From contig DASTOW010000140.1 of the NCBI GenBank assembly GCA_035762425.1, forward strand, positions 1 to 33,323: a stretch of 33,323 bases of DNA, read 5' to 3'. The translations under genes were made by a program, and so were the position numbers. The stretch's first letter is position 1, and each line of letters begins with the position of its first letter. This DNA is from AWTP1-13 sp035762425. Lineage in GTDB: Bacteria > Pseudomonadota > Alphaproteobacteria > Rhizobiales > Hyphomicrobiaceae. Below the pieces are notes generated by a model. It was not told the DNA's origin. It worked only from the letters and a program-made list of their open reading frames with translations, and ran no database searches. Below are positions 23,062-30,842 of this stretch, in pieces.

Positions 23062-24155
23062 GGCGCATTCCTCCCAGAGTTTCTTCGTTGTTCGGCAGGG
23101 AATAGATGCAGAACCTTGATCGGCAAGCCCAACTCAACGGTCTGTCCCACATCACGATACCGCGCATCCTTCACCAGATAGTGACGGTCCGCAACCTTGA
23201 CCGCGAAGCGATAGTGGCCGCCGGGGTACGTTCGGGACACGATGCTGCCCTGCAGCACGATCTGGTTCTCGGCGCCCTCCTCGCCATCGATGAAGCGCGC
23301 GATGTCGTCGCGAAAGTAGGCCGTCACACGCCCGAGAGGTGCCGGACCGCTCCAAATGACCGGGCGGGAAGCTCCCTCAGCTTTGATCTCGACGCCGCTA
23401 CTGTGCGGCGCGACGTCAAGATCGATGGTATTTTCCGCCCCCATGAACGAGGCAATGAACGGCGATACAGGCCGATCGAAAATCTCCTCCGGAGTGCCGG
23501 CTTGAGCGATGCGGCCGGGTCCCATCACGACGATGCGGTCGGCCATGGTCATGGCTTCCTCGCGATCGTGGGTCACGTGCAACGCAGCAAAGCCGAGTTT
23601 TTGCTGGAGGGACTTGATCTCGCCACGCAGTTGCGTGCGCACGTTGGCGTCAAGATTGGAGAGAGGCTCGTCGAGCAGCAGGACGGTCGGTTCGATTGCG
23701 AGAGCGCGGCCGAGGGCGACGCGCTGGCGCTGCCCGCCCGACAGCTCCGTCACCTTGCGATCTTCCACACCGCGCAGATTGAGGAGGGCGAGCAATTCGG
23801 TGACGCGCCGGCGAATCTCATGGCGCGCCATGCCGCGAAGCTTGAGGCCGTACCCCATGTTTCCCAGCACCGTCATATGCGGCCAAAGAGCATAGGACTG
23901 GAAGACCATCGCGACGCCGCGTTTCTCGGGCGCGGTGTTTGTCACGTTTTGCCCGAAAATGAATACGTTCCCTGCCAAAGCCCTTTGAAATCCGGCAATT
24001 GTGCGCAGCAGAGTTGTCTTGCCGCAGCCAGAGCTGCCGAGCACGGCAATGAATTCGCCTTGTCGCATGATCAGATCGATGCGGTCCAAAACAGGTACCG
24101 AACCGTACCCGACTGTAAGGCCGCGCACTTCAACCGCCGCAACCGCGTCTGACAT
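23058..24155 (-). CDS. ABC transporter ATP-binding protein (PotA/FbpC type), importer 1, first gene of the 12-gene run
   Basis: ATPase of 365 residues. Walker A reads GSSGCGKTT (40-48), with Ser in place of the usual Pro, signature LSGGQRQR lies at 138-145, Walker B VLLLDE at 158-163 and the switch histidine at 196 (HVTHD). The C-terminal third is a TOBE-like region. AAAGGA precedes the ATG at 24155, and a plausible promoter lies immediately upstream, so this is the first gene of the run. It overlaps the binding-protein gene by 4 bp. The family is shared with polyamine, iron and sugar-phosphate importers; assignment to inositol-type compounds comes only from the operon. Confidence 0.9.
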   Translation of the reverse strand: MSDAVAAVEVRGLTVGYGSVPVLDRIDLIMRQGEFIAVLGSSGCGKTTLLRTIAGFQRALAGNVFIFGQNVTNTAPEKRGVAMVFQSYALWPHMTVLGNMGYGLKLRGMARHEIRRRVTELLALLNLRGVEDRKVTELSGGQRQRVALGRALAIEPTVLLLDEPLSNLDANVRTQLRGEIKSLQQKLGFAALHVTHDREEAMTMADRIVVMGPGRIAQAGTPEEIFDRPVSPFIASFMGAENTIDLDVAPHSSGVEIKAEGASRPVIWSGPAPLGRVTAYFRDDIARFIDGEEGAENQIVLQGSIVSRTYPGGHYRFAVKVADRHYLVKDARYRDVGQTVELGLPIKVLHLFPAEQRRNSGRNAP

Positions 24156-24184
24156 CGCGAATGGTCCTTTTATGGGCCACCGCG

Positions 24185-24213
24185 ATCTTAGCTAGGCGGG
24201 GTTAGGCTTCCAA
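24185..24213 (-). promoter_or_regulatory. Candidate sigma70-type promoter of the 12-gene run
   Basis: Reading the minus strand, TTGGAA (24213-24208) and TAAGAT (24190-24185) are separated by exactly 17 bp and each match 4 of 6 consensus bases. The -10 is 29 bp before the ATG, giving a short leader that contains AAAGGA. Prediction by eye. Confidence 0.35.
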
Positions 24214-24587
24214 GGGCTGACCGACCGGACCGAAGGCGACCTTGGACCGTGCTTGCCGTCGATGCCGTCATGGTCTTGGTCGAGATCGGAGCTGGACTAG
24301 CAGCTGGCTCGGCGTCCCTTAAGCCGACGCACCTCGACTTCTTCGGCGACGCGGCAAACTACCAGTATAGCCTGTTTGTATTCGGGATGGCTCTGCGCTA
24401 TCGCGCCGTGGCAGCGTTCGCCAAGGGTACGAACACGGTATTGTAGCAGGTGATTGGTGTTACGGTCTGGTACGCAATAGTGAGAGGTGCCGCCCTCTTT
24501 GCCAACGCGGCCGTGTTCGGATTGCTGTGAGTCGACCGGGATGGAGACGCCAACATGCACACCGTGTGGATTGTTCGCGTAAATAAG
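24213..24587 (+). pseudogene. Decayed cation diffusion facilitator (CDF) transporter gene
   Basis: A single reading frame carries scattered but recognisable CDF sequence: RRPWTVLAVDAVMVLVEIGAG, then HLDFFGDAANYQYSLFVFGM with the DFFGDAAN metal-site helix, VTVWYAIV, and RDGDANMHTVWIV. All lie in one frame but are interrupted by TAG at 24444-24446 and a TGA at about 24527, and the segment between them is shorter than in intact proteins. No start codon with a ribosome site is seen at the beginning and the C-terminal half is missing. It is therefore a remnant of a heavy-metal/cation efflux gene whose intact relatives span roughly 200 or more residues. Match is from memory of the family, but the DFFGDAANY and RDGDANM blocks are distinctive. 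Confidence 0.72.
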
Positions 24588-24661
24588 CTCTCTACCGCCC
24601 GCAGCTTCCTGCCATTGTTTTCTTAATCTTTTTGAAGAACCAGTTTGTTGGAATTTGTGCT

Positions 24662-24961
24662 ATGTTCTCTCACGAATGGAAAAAGAGATGGGCGTGGTTG
24701 GCCATGGAAGATGAGGCGGGGCTGGCGGAAACTCGACGCGTTCGTATGGTGGCGGATAAGCTCATCGAAGGCGATATCGATGTGCTCACGGAAATAGCGC
24801 ACGTGCTGCGCAGCGCTGGCGCTGGGGTATGCGTAAGCGCTTTTCTCGTTCAGCTCATTTTCCAGCTGTTACCCCAAACAGCACAGCAGCGAATGGCTAG
24901 CAATGCCAGCTCGAAGTCTCGCGGCAACGTAGTAGAGCTCGTACGCCCGCGCAAAGGCTAG
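24662..24961 (+). CDS. Hypothetical protein, no recognised family
   Basis: A frame of 99 codons from ATG 24662 (a TTG at 24632 would add 10; an ATG at 24704 would remove 14). The product begins MFSHEWKKRWAWLAM and has one moderately hydrophobic stretch, VCVSAFLVQLIFQLL, and a basic end. I know no family with this pattern. It lies in a degraded region and ends in a TAG (24959-24961) directly in frame with the TPR fragment that follows, so it may be a relic or chance frame rather than a gene. The flanking AT-rich stretch differs from the surrounding DNA. Confidence 0.3.
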   Translation: MFSHEWKKRWAWLAMEDEAGLAETRRVRMVADKLIEGDIDVLTEIAHVLRSAGAGVCVSAFLVQLIFQLLPQTAQQRMASNASSKSRGNVVELVRPRKG

Positions 24962-25591
24962 TGGGCAGGTCAGGAGCAGCGGGCCTCCGCGCTGATCGAG
25001 GCCGGCGATGCAATAGAGCGCCTGGTCAAGCTCGATCCTAGAAATGCTGCAGGCCACTATCTTCGCGCCTCACTGTCGCGGGCCCTTGGCGAAGTGGATA
25101 AGGCAATCACTTCACTTGAGTACTCGCTTTCCCTCAATCCGACTTACTTCGCTGCCCACGCCGAGCTCGGCCACATCAAAATCGACGCGGGACGAGCGCG
25201 CGAATCCATCGGTCACATCGAGGAAGCCATCCGACTGATCCCCCCGGAACCTAACATGCATGGCCTCTATTTTTCGGCGGGCAGGGCCGCACTCCACAGC
25301 GCCGACGACCGGGCGGCGGCGCAGTGGCTGCTGAAGGCACGTCAGGCGAACCGCTCCTTCCTTCTTTCAGCGCAGTTTCTGGCGGTGACCTATCTCGGGA
25401 TAGAGGAGGAGGAGGCGGCACGAACTAGTTTGGCCGAGTTTCTCAAGGAGACTCCCAAGTTCTCAATTGTGGCCTGGAAGCGACTCCACCCTACCCGCAA
25501 CCCGGTCGTTGCCAAGCAGCGCGAGCGGATCTTTAATGCTTGGCGTCGACTGGGTGTTCCTGAGGACGAGACCGCTGTGGGAAATCGATAG
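24962..25591 (+). pseudogene. TPR-repeat protein, 5'-truncated remnant
   Basis: The frame reads WAGQEQRASALIEAGDAIER and continues with tetratricopeptide repeats: AGHYLRASLSRALGEVDKAI, then YFAAHAELGHIKIDAGRARE, and a segment around HGLYFSAGRAALHSADD. It ends KQRERIFNAWRRLGVPEDE, the C-terminal form of large TPR proteins that carry adenylate-cyclase or winged-helix N-domains. No such N-domain is upstream: the frame runs into a TAG at 24959-24961. An internal GTG at 25094 gives a 165-residue open frame without a good ribosome site. It is most likely the surviving C-terminal part of a longer gene. Confidence 0.65.
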
Positions 25592-25722
25592 CACCCAGCC
25601 AGGTGCGCCTTTTCCGATCCTCTACGAGATCAGAGCCAAAGATGGGTTCACGCGGCGAAGATCTCGGCTCTGCCCCCGAGAACGAACATTCTGGTAGTCG
25701 ACCCGGCACGGGGAAAAGGTGG

Positions 25723-25893
25723 CCAAACGCGGACCTGATTGATGGTGCCCGTGCGCTGACGCACCAGGCGTGAGCGCACCTTATGCAGCGCCAGCAGGTC
25801 CATCTGCTGCGGCGTCTTGATGCGCACGAAATGCATGGTCGGGCGCTGCACCGCCCTGGCAATCGCCTCCGCGTCGCGGTAGTCGTTCTTGTG
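25723..25893 (-). mobile_element. IS110-family transposase fragment
   Basis: Reading the minus strand from about 25893, the frame gives HKNDYRDAEAIARAVQRPTM, then IKTPQQMDLLALHKVRSRLV and QRTGTINQVR. This is the conserved N-terminal DEDD-domain block of IS110 transposases, which normally continues for another 250 residues or more. Upstream and downstream the similarity stops abruptly, so only about 57 codons survive. Gene remnants on one side and an intergenic repeat on the other suggest that this area has taken several insertions. It is non-functional. Confidence 0.75.
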
Positions 25894-25966
25894 TCCCTCT
25901 GCTCTTTGACAACTGAAACGCAATGCGTCTCGCGTGTAGCGAGGCAGGCAGCAGGCTCCAAACCCA

Positions 25967-26045
25967 GTGCTGAGCTCGTCGAAGCACGCGTTGGCGGGCT
26001 CATCCGCCCTTCGACAGGCTTGGGCTCGGGGCCGAAGGGCCGGAC
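25967..26045. repeat. Degenerate intergenic inverted-repeat element (REP-like)
   Basis: GAGCTCGTCGAAG (about 25973-25985) and CTTCGACAGGCTT (about 26012-26024) are imperfect inverted copies flanking a GC-rich spacer. Read on the minus strand the block gives SPPTRASTSSA and PVEGRMS-like peptides that I recognise as the translation of a widespread palindromic intergenic element in alphaproteobacteria and sphingomonads. It overlaps no real gene. Confidence 0.45.
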
Positions 26046-26298
26046 GAGTGGAAGGCGGAGGCAAGGCGGATGATTTTGCACATGGTGAAAAACGGGGCGC
26101 ACGCAACGCGACCGGCGAGGACAAGTCTCGCCACATTTTCCGGGCGCTATGCTGAACTCCCGCCGGCGCGGTCTCCGTTTCTTCTCCACCTTTAGGCGAA
26201 GCGGATTGGCACTAGGCTTCGCTTCGTCGGCAGGCGACACTGGTGCCGGCGCGCCGTGCGCGCAACTAACCAACGAAGAATGTCCGGAGGAAACAGGT

Positions 26299-27921
26299 AT
26301 GGCATTCGAAGGCAAACGGCTGAGCCGTCGAGACGTAGCGAAGCTGTTGGGTGCGGGCGGCGCAGCCTTGTCGGGCTTGTTGCCGACCAGCGTCCTGGCA
26401 CAGGCACGAAAGAACACGCTGGTGCTCGGCATCGACATCAGCGACACCATCACGCTCGATCCGGCGCGTCTCGCCCAGTACACTTCGCCGATGACGGTCT
26501 CGGCAGCCTACGACTCGCTCGTCACCTTGACGCCCGGCGACTACATCAACGTCAAGCCGTCTCTGGCCACCAAATGGGAGCGCACGCCGGACGGCAAGGG
26601 CTGGCGCTTCACCCTACGCGACGGCGTGAAATTCGCTTCCGGTGCGCCGATGACGGTCGAGGACCTGAAGTGGTCGTTCGAGCGCGTCACCAACCTCAAG
26701 GATCAGCCTTCGCAATACGTGGGCAACATCGACAAGGTGGTCGCGGTCGACAAGAGCACCTTCGACATCATTCTGAAGGCGCCAGATCAGCCGATCCTCA
26801 ACGTCCTGTGCGCACCCGAGTTCGTCGCCCTCGAGCGCAAGGTCGTCGAGGCCCAGGGCGGCTCGGCCGAGGCCGACGCCAAGGAGAAGGACAAGGCGAC
26901 GCCCTGGCTCAACGCCAACTCAGCCGGCACCGGCGCCTATCGCATCGCCGGCTGGGAGCGCAACGCCCAGATCCAGCTGGTGCGCAACGATCACTACTGG
27001 GGCGGCAAGCTGCCGTTCGAGCGCGTCATCATCCGCCACATCAGCGACGGTGCGGCGCAGCTGCTCGCCGTCCGTCGCGGCGACATCGATGCGGCCTTCA
27101 ACCTGATCCCCGAGCAGATCGCCTCGCTCAAGAGCGAAAAGGACGTGCGTCTCGATCCGCTCAGGAGCCTCGATTTCGTCTACATGGCGCTGACCCAGGA
27201 GCCCGAGTTCAACAAGGCTCTGGCCGTCAAGGAATGTCGGCAGGCGATCGGCTATGCGATCGACTACGACGGCATAAAGAATTCGATGCTGGGCGGCGCG
27301 GCGCTACGGCCGGCGCACTATCTGCCGATCGGCGTCGAGGGCTCGACCGAGGAGATCGCGCGCCAGATCGGCTTCCGCAACGACCCGGCGAAAGCCAAGG
27401 AGCTGCTCGCCAAGGGCGGCTTCGCCGACGGCTTCGAATTCGAGATCTCGTACGGCAACGCCGCGGTGCAAGGCGTCACCTACCAGGATCTGGCGCAGAA
27501 GATCCAATCGGACCTCGCCCGCGTCGGCATCAAGGCCAACCTGCGGCCGATGGATCAGGTCAACCTGCGCACCGAGTATTCCGGAGCCAAGTCGAAGGGC
27601 GGCGTCCTGACCTTCTGGAACCCGCCGGCCGTTGACAATCTGCTATGGGCCGCCGCCGTTGTGCAGCGCGTCGCCAAGCGCGTGCATTGGGAGGTGCCCA
27701 AGGACGTCTACGACATGTGCTTCAAGGCGTCCGTCGAGCCCGATGCGAAGAAGCGCGCCGATATGTGGGTCGAATGGCAGAAGGTGGTGGTCGATCAAGC
27801 CAACCACTTCGTCCTTTTCCAGCCGGTCTACCAGATCGCCGTGCGCAACAGCATCGACACGCTGCCGCTGACCGCGTCGGGCTGGATGCTCGATCTGCAT
27901 GGCGTCAAGCCCAAGGCCTAG
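26299..27921 (+). CDS. Peptide/nickel-type ABC substrate-binding protein (SBP family 5), Tat-exported
   Basis: Periplasmic binding protein of 540 residues for the dipeptide-type importer downstream. A twin-arginine signal, LSRRDVAKLLGAG, leads to a hydrophobic stretch ending TSVLAQA. The mature protein shows the family pattern: PSLATKWERTPDGKGWRFTL, LRDGVKFASGAPMTVEDLKW, GTGAYRIAGWERN, and ECRQAIGYAIDYDG. GGAGGA lies 8 nt before the ATG at 26299, favoured over the longer frame opening at 26149. Ligands of family 5 proteins range from peptides and nickel to sugars, opines and other compounds. The permeases are 1 kb away, separated by an oppositely oriented crotonase gene. Confidence 0.92.
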   Translation: MAFEGKRLSRRDVAKLLGAGGAALSGLLPTSVLAQARKNTLVLGIDISDTITLDPARLAQYTSPMTVSAAYDSLVTLTPGDYINVKPSLATKWERTPDGKGWRFTLRDGVKFASGAPMTVEDLKWSFERVTNLKDQPSQYVGNIDKVVAVDKSTFDIILKAPDQPILNVLCAPEFVALERKVVEAQGGSAEADAKEKDKATPWLNANSAGTGAYRIAGWERNAQIQLVRNDHYWGGKLPFERVIIRHISDGAAQLLAVRRGDIDAAFNLIPEQIASLKSEKDVRLDPLRSLDFVYMALTQEPEFNKALAVKECRQAIGYAIDYDGIKNSMLGGAALRPAHYLPIGVEGSTEEIARQIGFRNDPAKAKELLAKGGFADGFEFEISYGNAAVQGVTYQDLAQKIQSDLARVGIKANLRPMDQVNLRTEYSGAKSKGGVLTFWNPPAVDNLLWAAAVVQRVAKRVHWEVPKDVYDMCFKASVEPDAKKRADMWVEWQKVVVDQANHFVLFQPVYQIAVRNSIDTLPLTASGWMLDLHGVKPKA

Positions 27922-27931
27922 CATGCAAGAA

Positions 27932-27957
27932 GAGGCGACCGCTGCTGCGGTCGCCTC
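27932..27957. terminator. Bidirectional-type hairpin between convergent genes
   Basis: GAGGCGACCGC (27932-27942) and GCGGTCGCCTC (27947-27957) form a perfect 11-bp stem with a 4-nt TGCT loop, 10 bp after the stop of the binding-protein gene and 20 bp beyond the stop of the opposing crotonase gene. A good transcription end for both directions, though U-tracts are weak. Confidence 0.75.
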
Positions 27958-27977
27958 GTTCGCCGCACGCAGGTCGG

Positions 27978-28745
27978 CTAGCGCTTGAACGTCGCGTCGC
28001 GACCCTCGCGGAAGGCATTGATTCCCTCCATATGACTGCCTGCAGAGAAACACAGCGTGTTCATCTCGTTCTCGTAGCGCAACCCGGCCTCGAGCGAGGA
28101 GGACAGGGCCATGCGCACGGCGGCTTTGACCGACTGCGCGGCAACCGGGCTGTAGCCGGCAATCTGCTTGCACAGCGCCCGCGCCGTCGGCTCGACTTCG
28201 GCGTCGTCGACCAGGAACTCGACGAGGCCCAGCCGATAGGCCTCTTCCGCATCGACCGGCTCCCCGGTCACCAGCAGCCGCATGGCCTGTCCGTAACCGA
28301 CGATGCGCGGCAGCATCTGCGAGGCGCCGCCGCCGCCAACCCATCCGCGCTTGACCTCCGGGAAACCCATCTTCACGCTGCGTCCGGCCACGCGCATGTC
28401 GGCGGCAAGCGCCATTTCTGCTCCGCCGCCCAGCACCCAGCCCTTCAGCGCGGCAATCACCGGCTTCTTGATGTTTTGGATGGTGGATGCGTAGATCACC
28501 CGGTTCCGGAAGCCCCACGCGCTCGGATACTCGGCCAGAGAATTGAGGTCGCTGCACGAGGAAAACGCACGCTCGCCCGCTCCCCGGATCAGCACGACGC
28601 GCACCGCTTCGTCGCGATCGGCAACCGCACACGCCTCCTGCAGAAGAGCCGCCATTTCCGGCGTGACGGCGTTGTGCTTCTGTGGGCGATTGAGCACGAT
28701 CTCGGCGCCGAAGTCGGTCACCGTCATGGTGATTTCTTTGCTCAT
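27978..28745 (-). CDS. Enoyl-CoA hydratase/isomerase family protein (crotonase)
   Basis: Crotonase-fold enzyme of 255 residues acting on acyl-CoA. Both catalytic-type glutamates are present: VLGGGAEMALA (E110) and MGFPEVKRGWVGGGGASQ (E130), aligning with the two Glu of mammalian enoyl-CoA hydratase. The first oxyanion-hole segment is odd: AFSSCSDLNSL where most members read AFCAGADL, so Cys replaces the Gly and Ser the Ala. ATG at 28745 with GGGAG upstream is chosen; an in-frame ATG at 28808 would add 21 residues. It is transcribed opposite to the importer genes that surround it. The product may process the CoA thioester of the imported compound, fitting the CoA-transferase at 32954. Confidence 0.9.
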   Translation of the reverse strand: MSKEITMTVTDFGAEIVLNRPQKHNAVTPEMAALLQEACAVADRDEAVRVVLIRGAGERAFSSCSDLNSLAEYPSAWGFRNRVIYASTIQNIKKPVIAALKGWVLGGGAEMALAADMRVAGRSVKMGFPEVKRGWVGGGGASQMLPRIVGYGQAMRLLVTGEPVDAEEAYRLGLVEFLVDDAEVEPTARALCKQIAGYSPVAAQSVKAAVRMALSSSLEAGLRYENEMNTLCFSAGSHMEGINAFREGRDATFKR

Positions 28746-28819
28746 GGCTGCTCCCTGCTGCTTGCGAAGCGCATCCGAACTGATGTCTTGGCTTGTCGCT
28801 GTGGACATCGTAGTTTGAA

Positions 28820-28836
28820 GGCAACACTCAGTTGCC
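28820..28836. promoter_or_regulatory. Inverted repeat in the divergent crotonase/permease region
   Basis: GGCAAC (28820-28825) and GTTGCC (28831-28836) flank a 5-nt spacer; ATCGT (28807-28811) and ACGAT (28837-28841) form an unequal outer pair. It lies in the 203-bp interval between divergent starts, where an operator would be expected. Hairpin or operator; no regulator is seen. Confidence 0.35.
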
Positions 28837-28948
28837 ACGATCTGAGCGGCATCCAACAAGACCACCGGGAGGACAGACTGACCAACCCGCCGACAGCGCC
28901 GCGCACGCGCTCGGGCACAGCTTGGCGGCCAGTGCGGGGCGGTTAGGA

Positions 28949-29959
28949 ATGCTTCGCTACGTCGTGTCGCGTCTTGCTGCAGCCGTCGTGATGGCGGTGT
29001 TCGCCACGCTCATCATCTTTCTCATCGCCAATACGGTGCCCGGTGATCCCGCGCTCGCGCAGCTTGGCGACCTGGCCGCCTCCAATCCGGAATTCCTCGC
29101 CGCCTTCCGCGCCAAGTGGGGCCTCGATCTGCCGCTCTGGGAGCGCTACCTGATCTTCCTGAAGGGCCTGCTGCGCGGCGACCTCGGCATATCCATCGCC
29201 TCGCAGCGACCGGTGCTCGACGACATCATCAGCTACGCGCCGGCCACCATCGAGCTGGCCACCGCAGGCTTCCTGCTGTCGGTGGTGATCGGCGTACCGC
29301 TCGGCGTGCTGGCGGCGGTGCGTCGCGACACCTGGATCGATCACGTCGCCCGTTTCATCTCGCTGGCCGGAGTTTCGGCGCCGACCTTCTGGCTGGCCTT
29401 CATCGTGCTCGCCATCTTCTACGGAGGATTGCAGATCGCGCCTGGGCCCGGCCGTCTCGACACGATCGCTTTCCCGCCGGCGCGCATCACCGGCCTCTAC
29501 CTCGTCGACAGCCTCCTGTCGGGCGACTGGAGCACCTTCACCGATGCGCTCGCTCATCTCATGTTGCCGTCGATCGTGCTGGCGGCCGCCACGCTCGGCC
29601 TCATTACTCGCACGACGCGCGCCAGCATGCTGGAGAGTATGCAGCAGGACTACGTGCGCGTGGCGCGCGCCAAGGGTCTGAAGGAAGGCACCATCGTGTG
29701 GGGCCACGTTTTGCCCAACGCACTCATCCCGGTCGTCACCCTCGGCGGCCTCGCCTACGCCAACCTGCTGACAGGCGCGGTGATGACCGAGACAATCTTT
29801 TCCTGGCCCGGACTCGGTCGCTACACTTTCCGCAGCGCCGCAGCGCTCGACTTCCCGGCGATCATGGGGATCACGCTGGTGGTTGCCATCACCTATCTAC
29901 TCATCAACCTGCTGATCGACATCAGCTACGCCCTTCTCGATCCGCGGGTGGTGCGATGA
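28949..29959 (+). CDS. Dipeptide/oligopeptide-type ABC permease (DppB family)
   Basis: Inner-membrane protein of 336 residues beginning MLRYVVSRLAAAVVMAVFAT, with about six hydrophobic helices, the family's NTVPGDPA after the first helix, and the permease loop VRVARAKGLKEGTIVWGHVL. The ATG at 28949 is preceded by TTAGGA at short distance, so its ribosome site is poor. The start was chosen because MLRY is the typical DppB N-terminus. A longer frame from 28832 lacks such sequence. It overlaps the next permease by 4 bp (29956-29959). Substrate type depends on the family-5 binding protein. Confidence 0.92.
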   Translation: MLRYVVSRLAAAVVMAVFATLIIFLIANTVPGDPALAQLGDLAASNPEFLAAFRAKWGLDLPLWERYLIFLKGLLRGDLGISIASQRPVLDDIISYAPATIELATAGFLLSVVIGVPLGVLAAVRRDTWIDHVARFISLAGVSAPTFWLAFIVLAIFYGGLQIAPGPGRLDTIAFPPARITGLYLVDSLLSGDWSTFTDALAHLMLPSIVLAAATLGLITRTTRASMLESMQQDYVRVARAKGLKEGTIVWGHVLPNALIPVVTLGGLAYANLLTGAVMTETIFSWPGLGRYTFRSAAALDFPAIMGITLVVAITYLLINLLIDISYALLDPRVVR

Positions 29960-30831
29960 GCACCACCACGACCGTCACGCCGGTTGCCTTCGATGCCGTT
30001 CCGTCCAAACGGCGGCGCTGGCTGCGGCGCTACGGCCTGGCCAGCGCAGGTGCACTGATCATCCTGTCGTGGATCCTGGTCGCCATCCTGGCGCCGGTCC
30101 TCGCCGGGCATGCGCCAGACGTGGTGGACGTCACCCAGCGCCTGCGCCCGCCGTCGGCGACCCACTGGCTCGGCACCGACGCGCTCGGCCGCGACGTGTT
30201 CGCCCGCCTCGTCTACGGCTCGCGCATCTCGCTCACCACCGGCATCATCGTGGTCGTGCTCGCCGCGGCCTTCGGTACGCTGGTCGGCGGCGTTGCGGCC
30301 TACGCGCGCGGTAAGATCGAAGAGCTGATCATGCGCGTCACCGATCTGGTTCTGTGCTTCCCGCCGATCATACTGGCGCTCGCCATCGCCGCCGCGCTCG
30401 GCATCGGTGCCGTCAACACCATCATCGCCATGCTGGTCGTGTGGTGGCCGAAGTTCGCCCGCCTGGCGCGCAGCCTCATCATCGTGCAGCGCTCGCAGGA
30501 ATACGTCGAAGCCGCTGTCGTGGTCGGCCTCAGCCCCGCGCGCATCCTGATTCGCCACATCATCCCCAATTCGATCGGACCGTTGATCGTGCTGGTTACG
30601 CTCGACATCGGCAACGCCATCATCACCTTTGCCGGCCTTTCCTTCCTGGGTCTCGGCGTCGTACCGCCGACACCGGAATGGGGCTCGATGGTGTCGGAGG
30701 GCCGCGAACTGATCGAGCAATGGTGGGTTGCCGCATTCCCCGGCCTCGCCATTCTGACCATCGTGGTGGGCTTCAACTTCCTGGGCGACGGCATACGCGA
30801 CTGGCTCGACCCCAAGTCACGGCGGCGGTGA
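29956..30831 (+). CDS. Dipeptide/oligopeptide-type ABC permease (DppC family)
   Basis: Second permease, 291 residues: an arginine-rich cytoplasmic N-terminus (SKRRRWLRRYG), a first helix, then the DppC-specific stretch THWLGTDALGRDVFARLVYG, about six helices overall, and the EAA-type loop EAAVVVGLSPARILIRHIIP. It ends in a GDGIRDWLDPKSRRR tail, typical for this group. ATG overlaps the upstream stop (ATGA). The fused ATPase follows after 11 bp. Together with the upstream permease it forms the heterodimeric channel. Confidence 0.93.
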   Translation: MSTTTTVTPVAFDAVPSKRRRWLRRYGLASAGALIILSWILVAILAPVLAGHAPDVVDVTQRLRPPSATHWLGTDALGRDVFARLVYGSRISLTTGIIVVVLAAAFGTLVGGVAAYARGKIEELIMRVTDLVLCFPPIILALAIAAALGIGAVNTIIAMLVVWWPKFARLARSLIIVQRSQEYVEAAVVVGLSPARILIRHIIPNSIGPLIVLVTLDIGNAIITFAGLSFLGLGVVPPTPEWGSMVSEGRELIEQWWVAAFPGLAILTIVVGFNFLGDGIRDWLDPKSRRR

Positions 30832-30842
30832 GGCAGGCGGCA

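Larger units (their letters stand above)
25592..26298. other. Intergenic region with mobile-element debris and operon leader
   Basis: Of these 707 bp, 25723-25893 is an IS110 transposase fragment and about 25967-26045 a degenerate repeat. The right end, to 26298, must supply the promoter of the binding-protein gene; the frame open from 26149 there has no family-like content and I did not find a clear -35/-10 pair. The rest shows nothing recognisable. Confidence 0.5.

Noticed and set aside
23106..24152. 348-codon plus-strand frame opposite the importer-1 ATPase
   Set aside because: The minus-strand ATPase has all family motifs; this frame has none and lies wholly inside it.
24632..25591. One continuous gene joining the hypothetical frame and the TPR fragment through a read-through TAG
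   Set aside because: They share a reading frame, but the first part has no TPR-like sequence and the area is full of decayed genes, so chance alignment of frames is the simpler reading.
25626..25671. Imperfect inverted repeats (GAGAT/ATCTC, AGAGCC/GGCTCT) as IS ends
   Set aside because: The two pairs are not nested around a common centre and no matching end was found on the other side of the IS110 fragment.
26256..27635. 459-codon plus-strand frame within the family-5 binding-protein gene
   Set aside because: Alternative frame of a clear gene, with arginine-rich repetitive translation.
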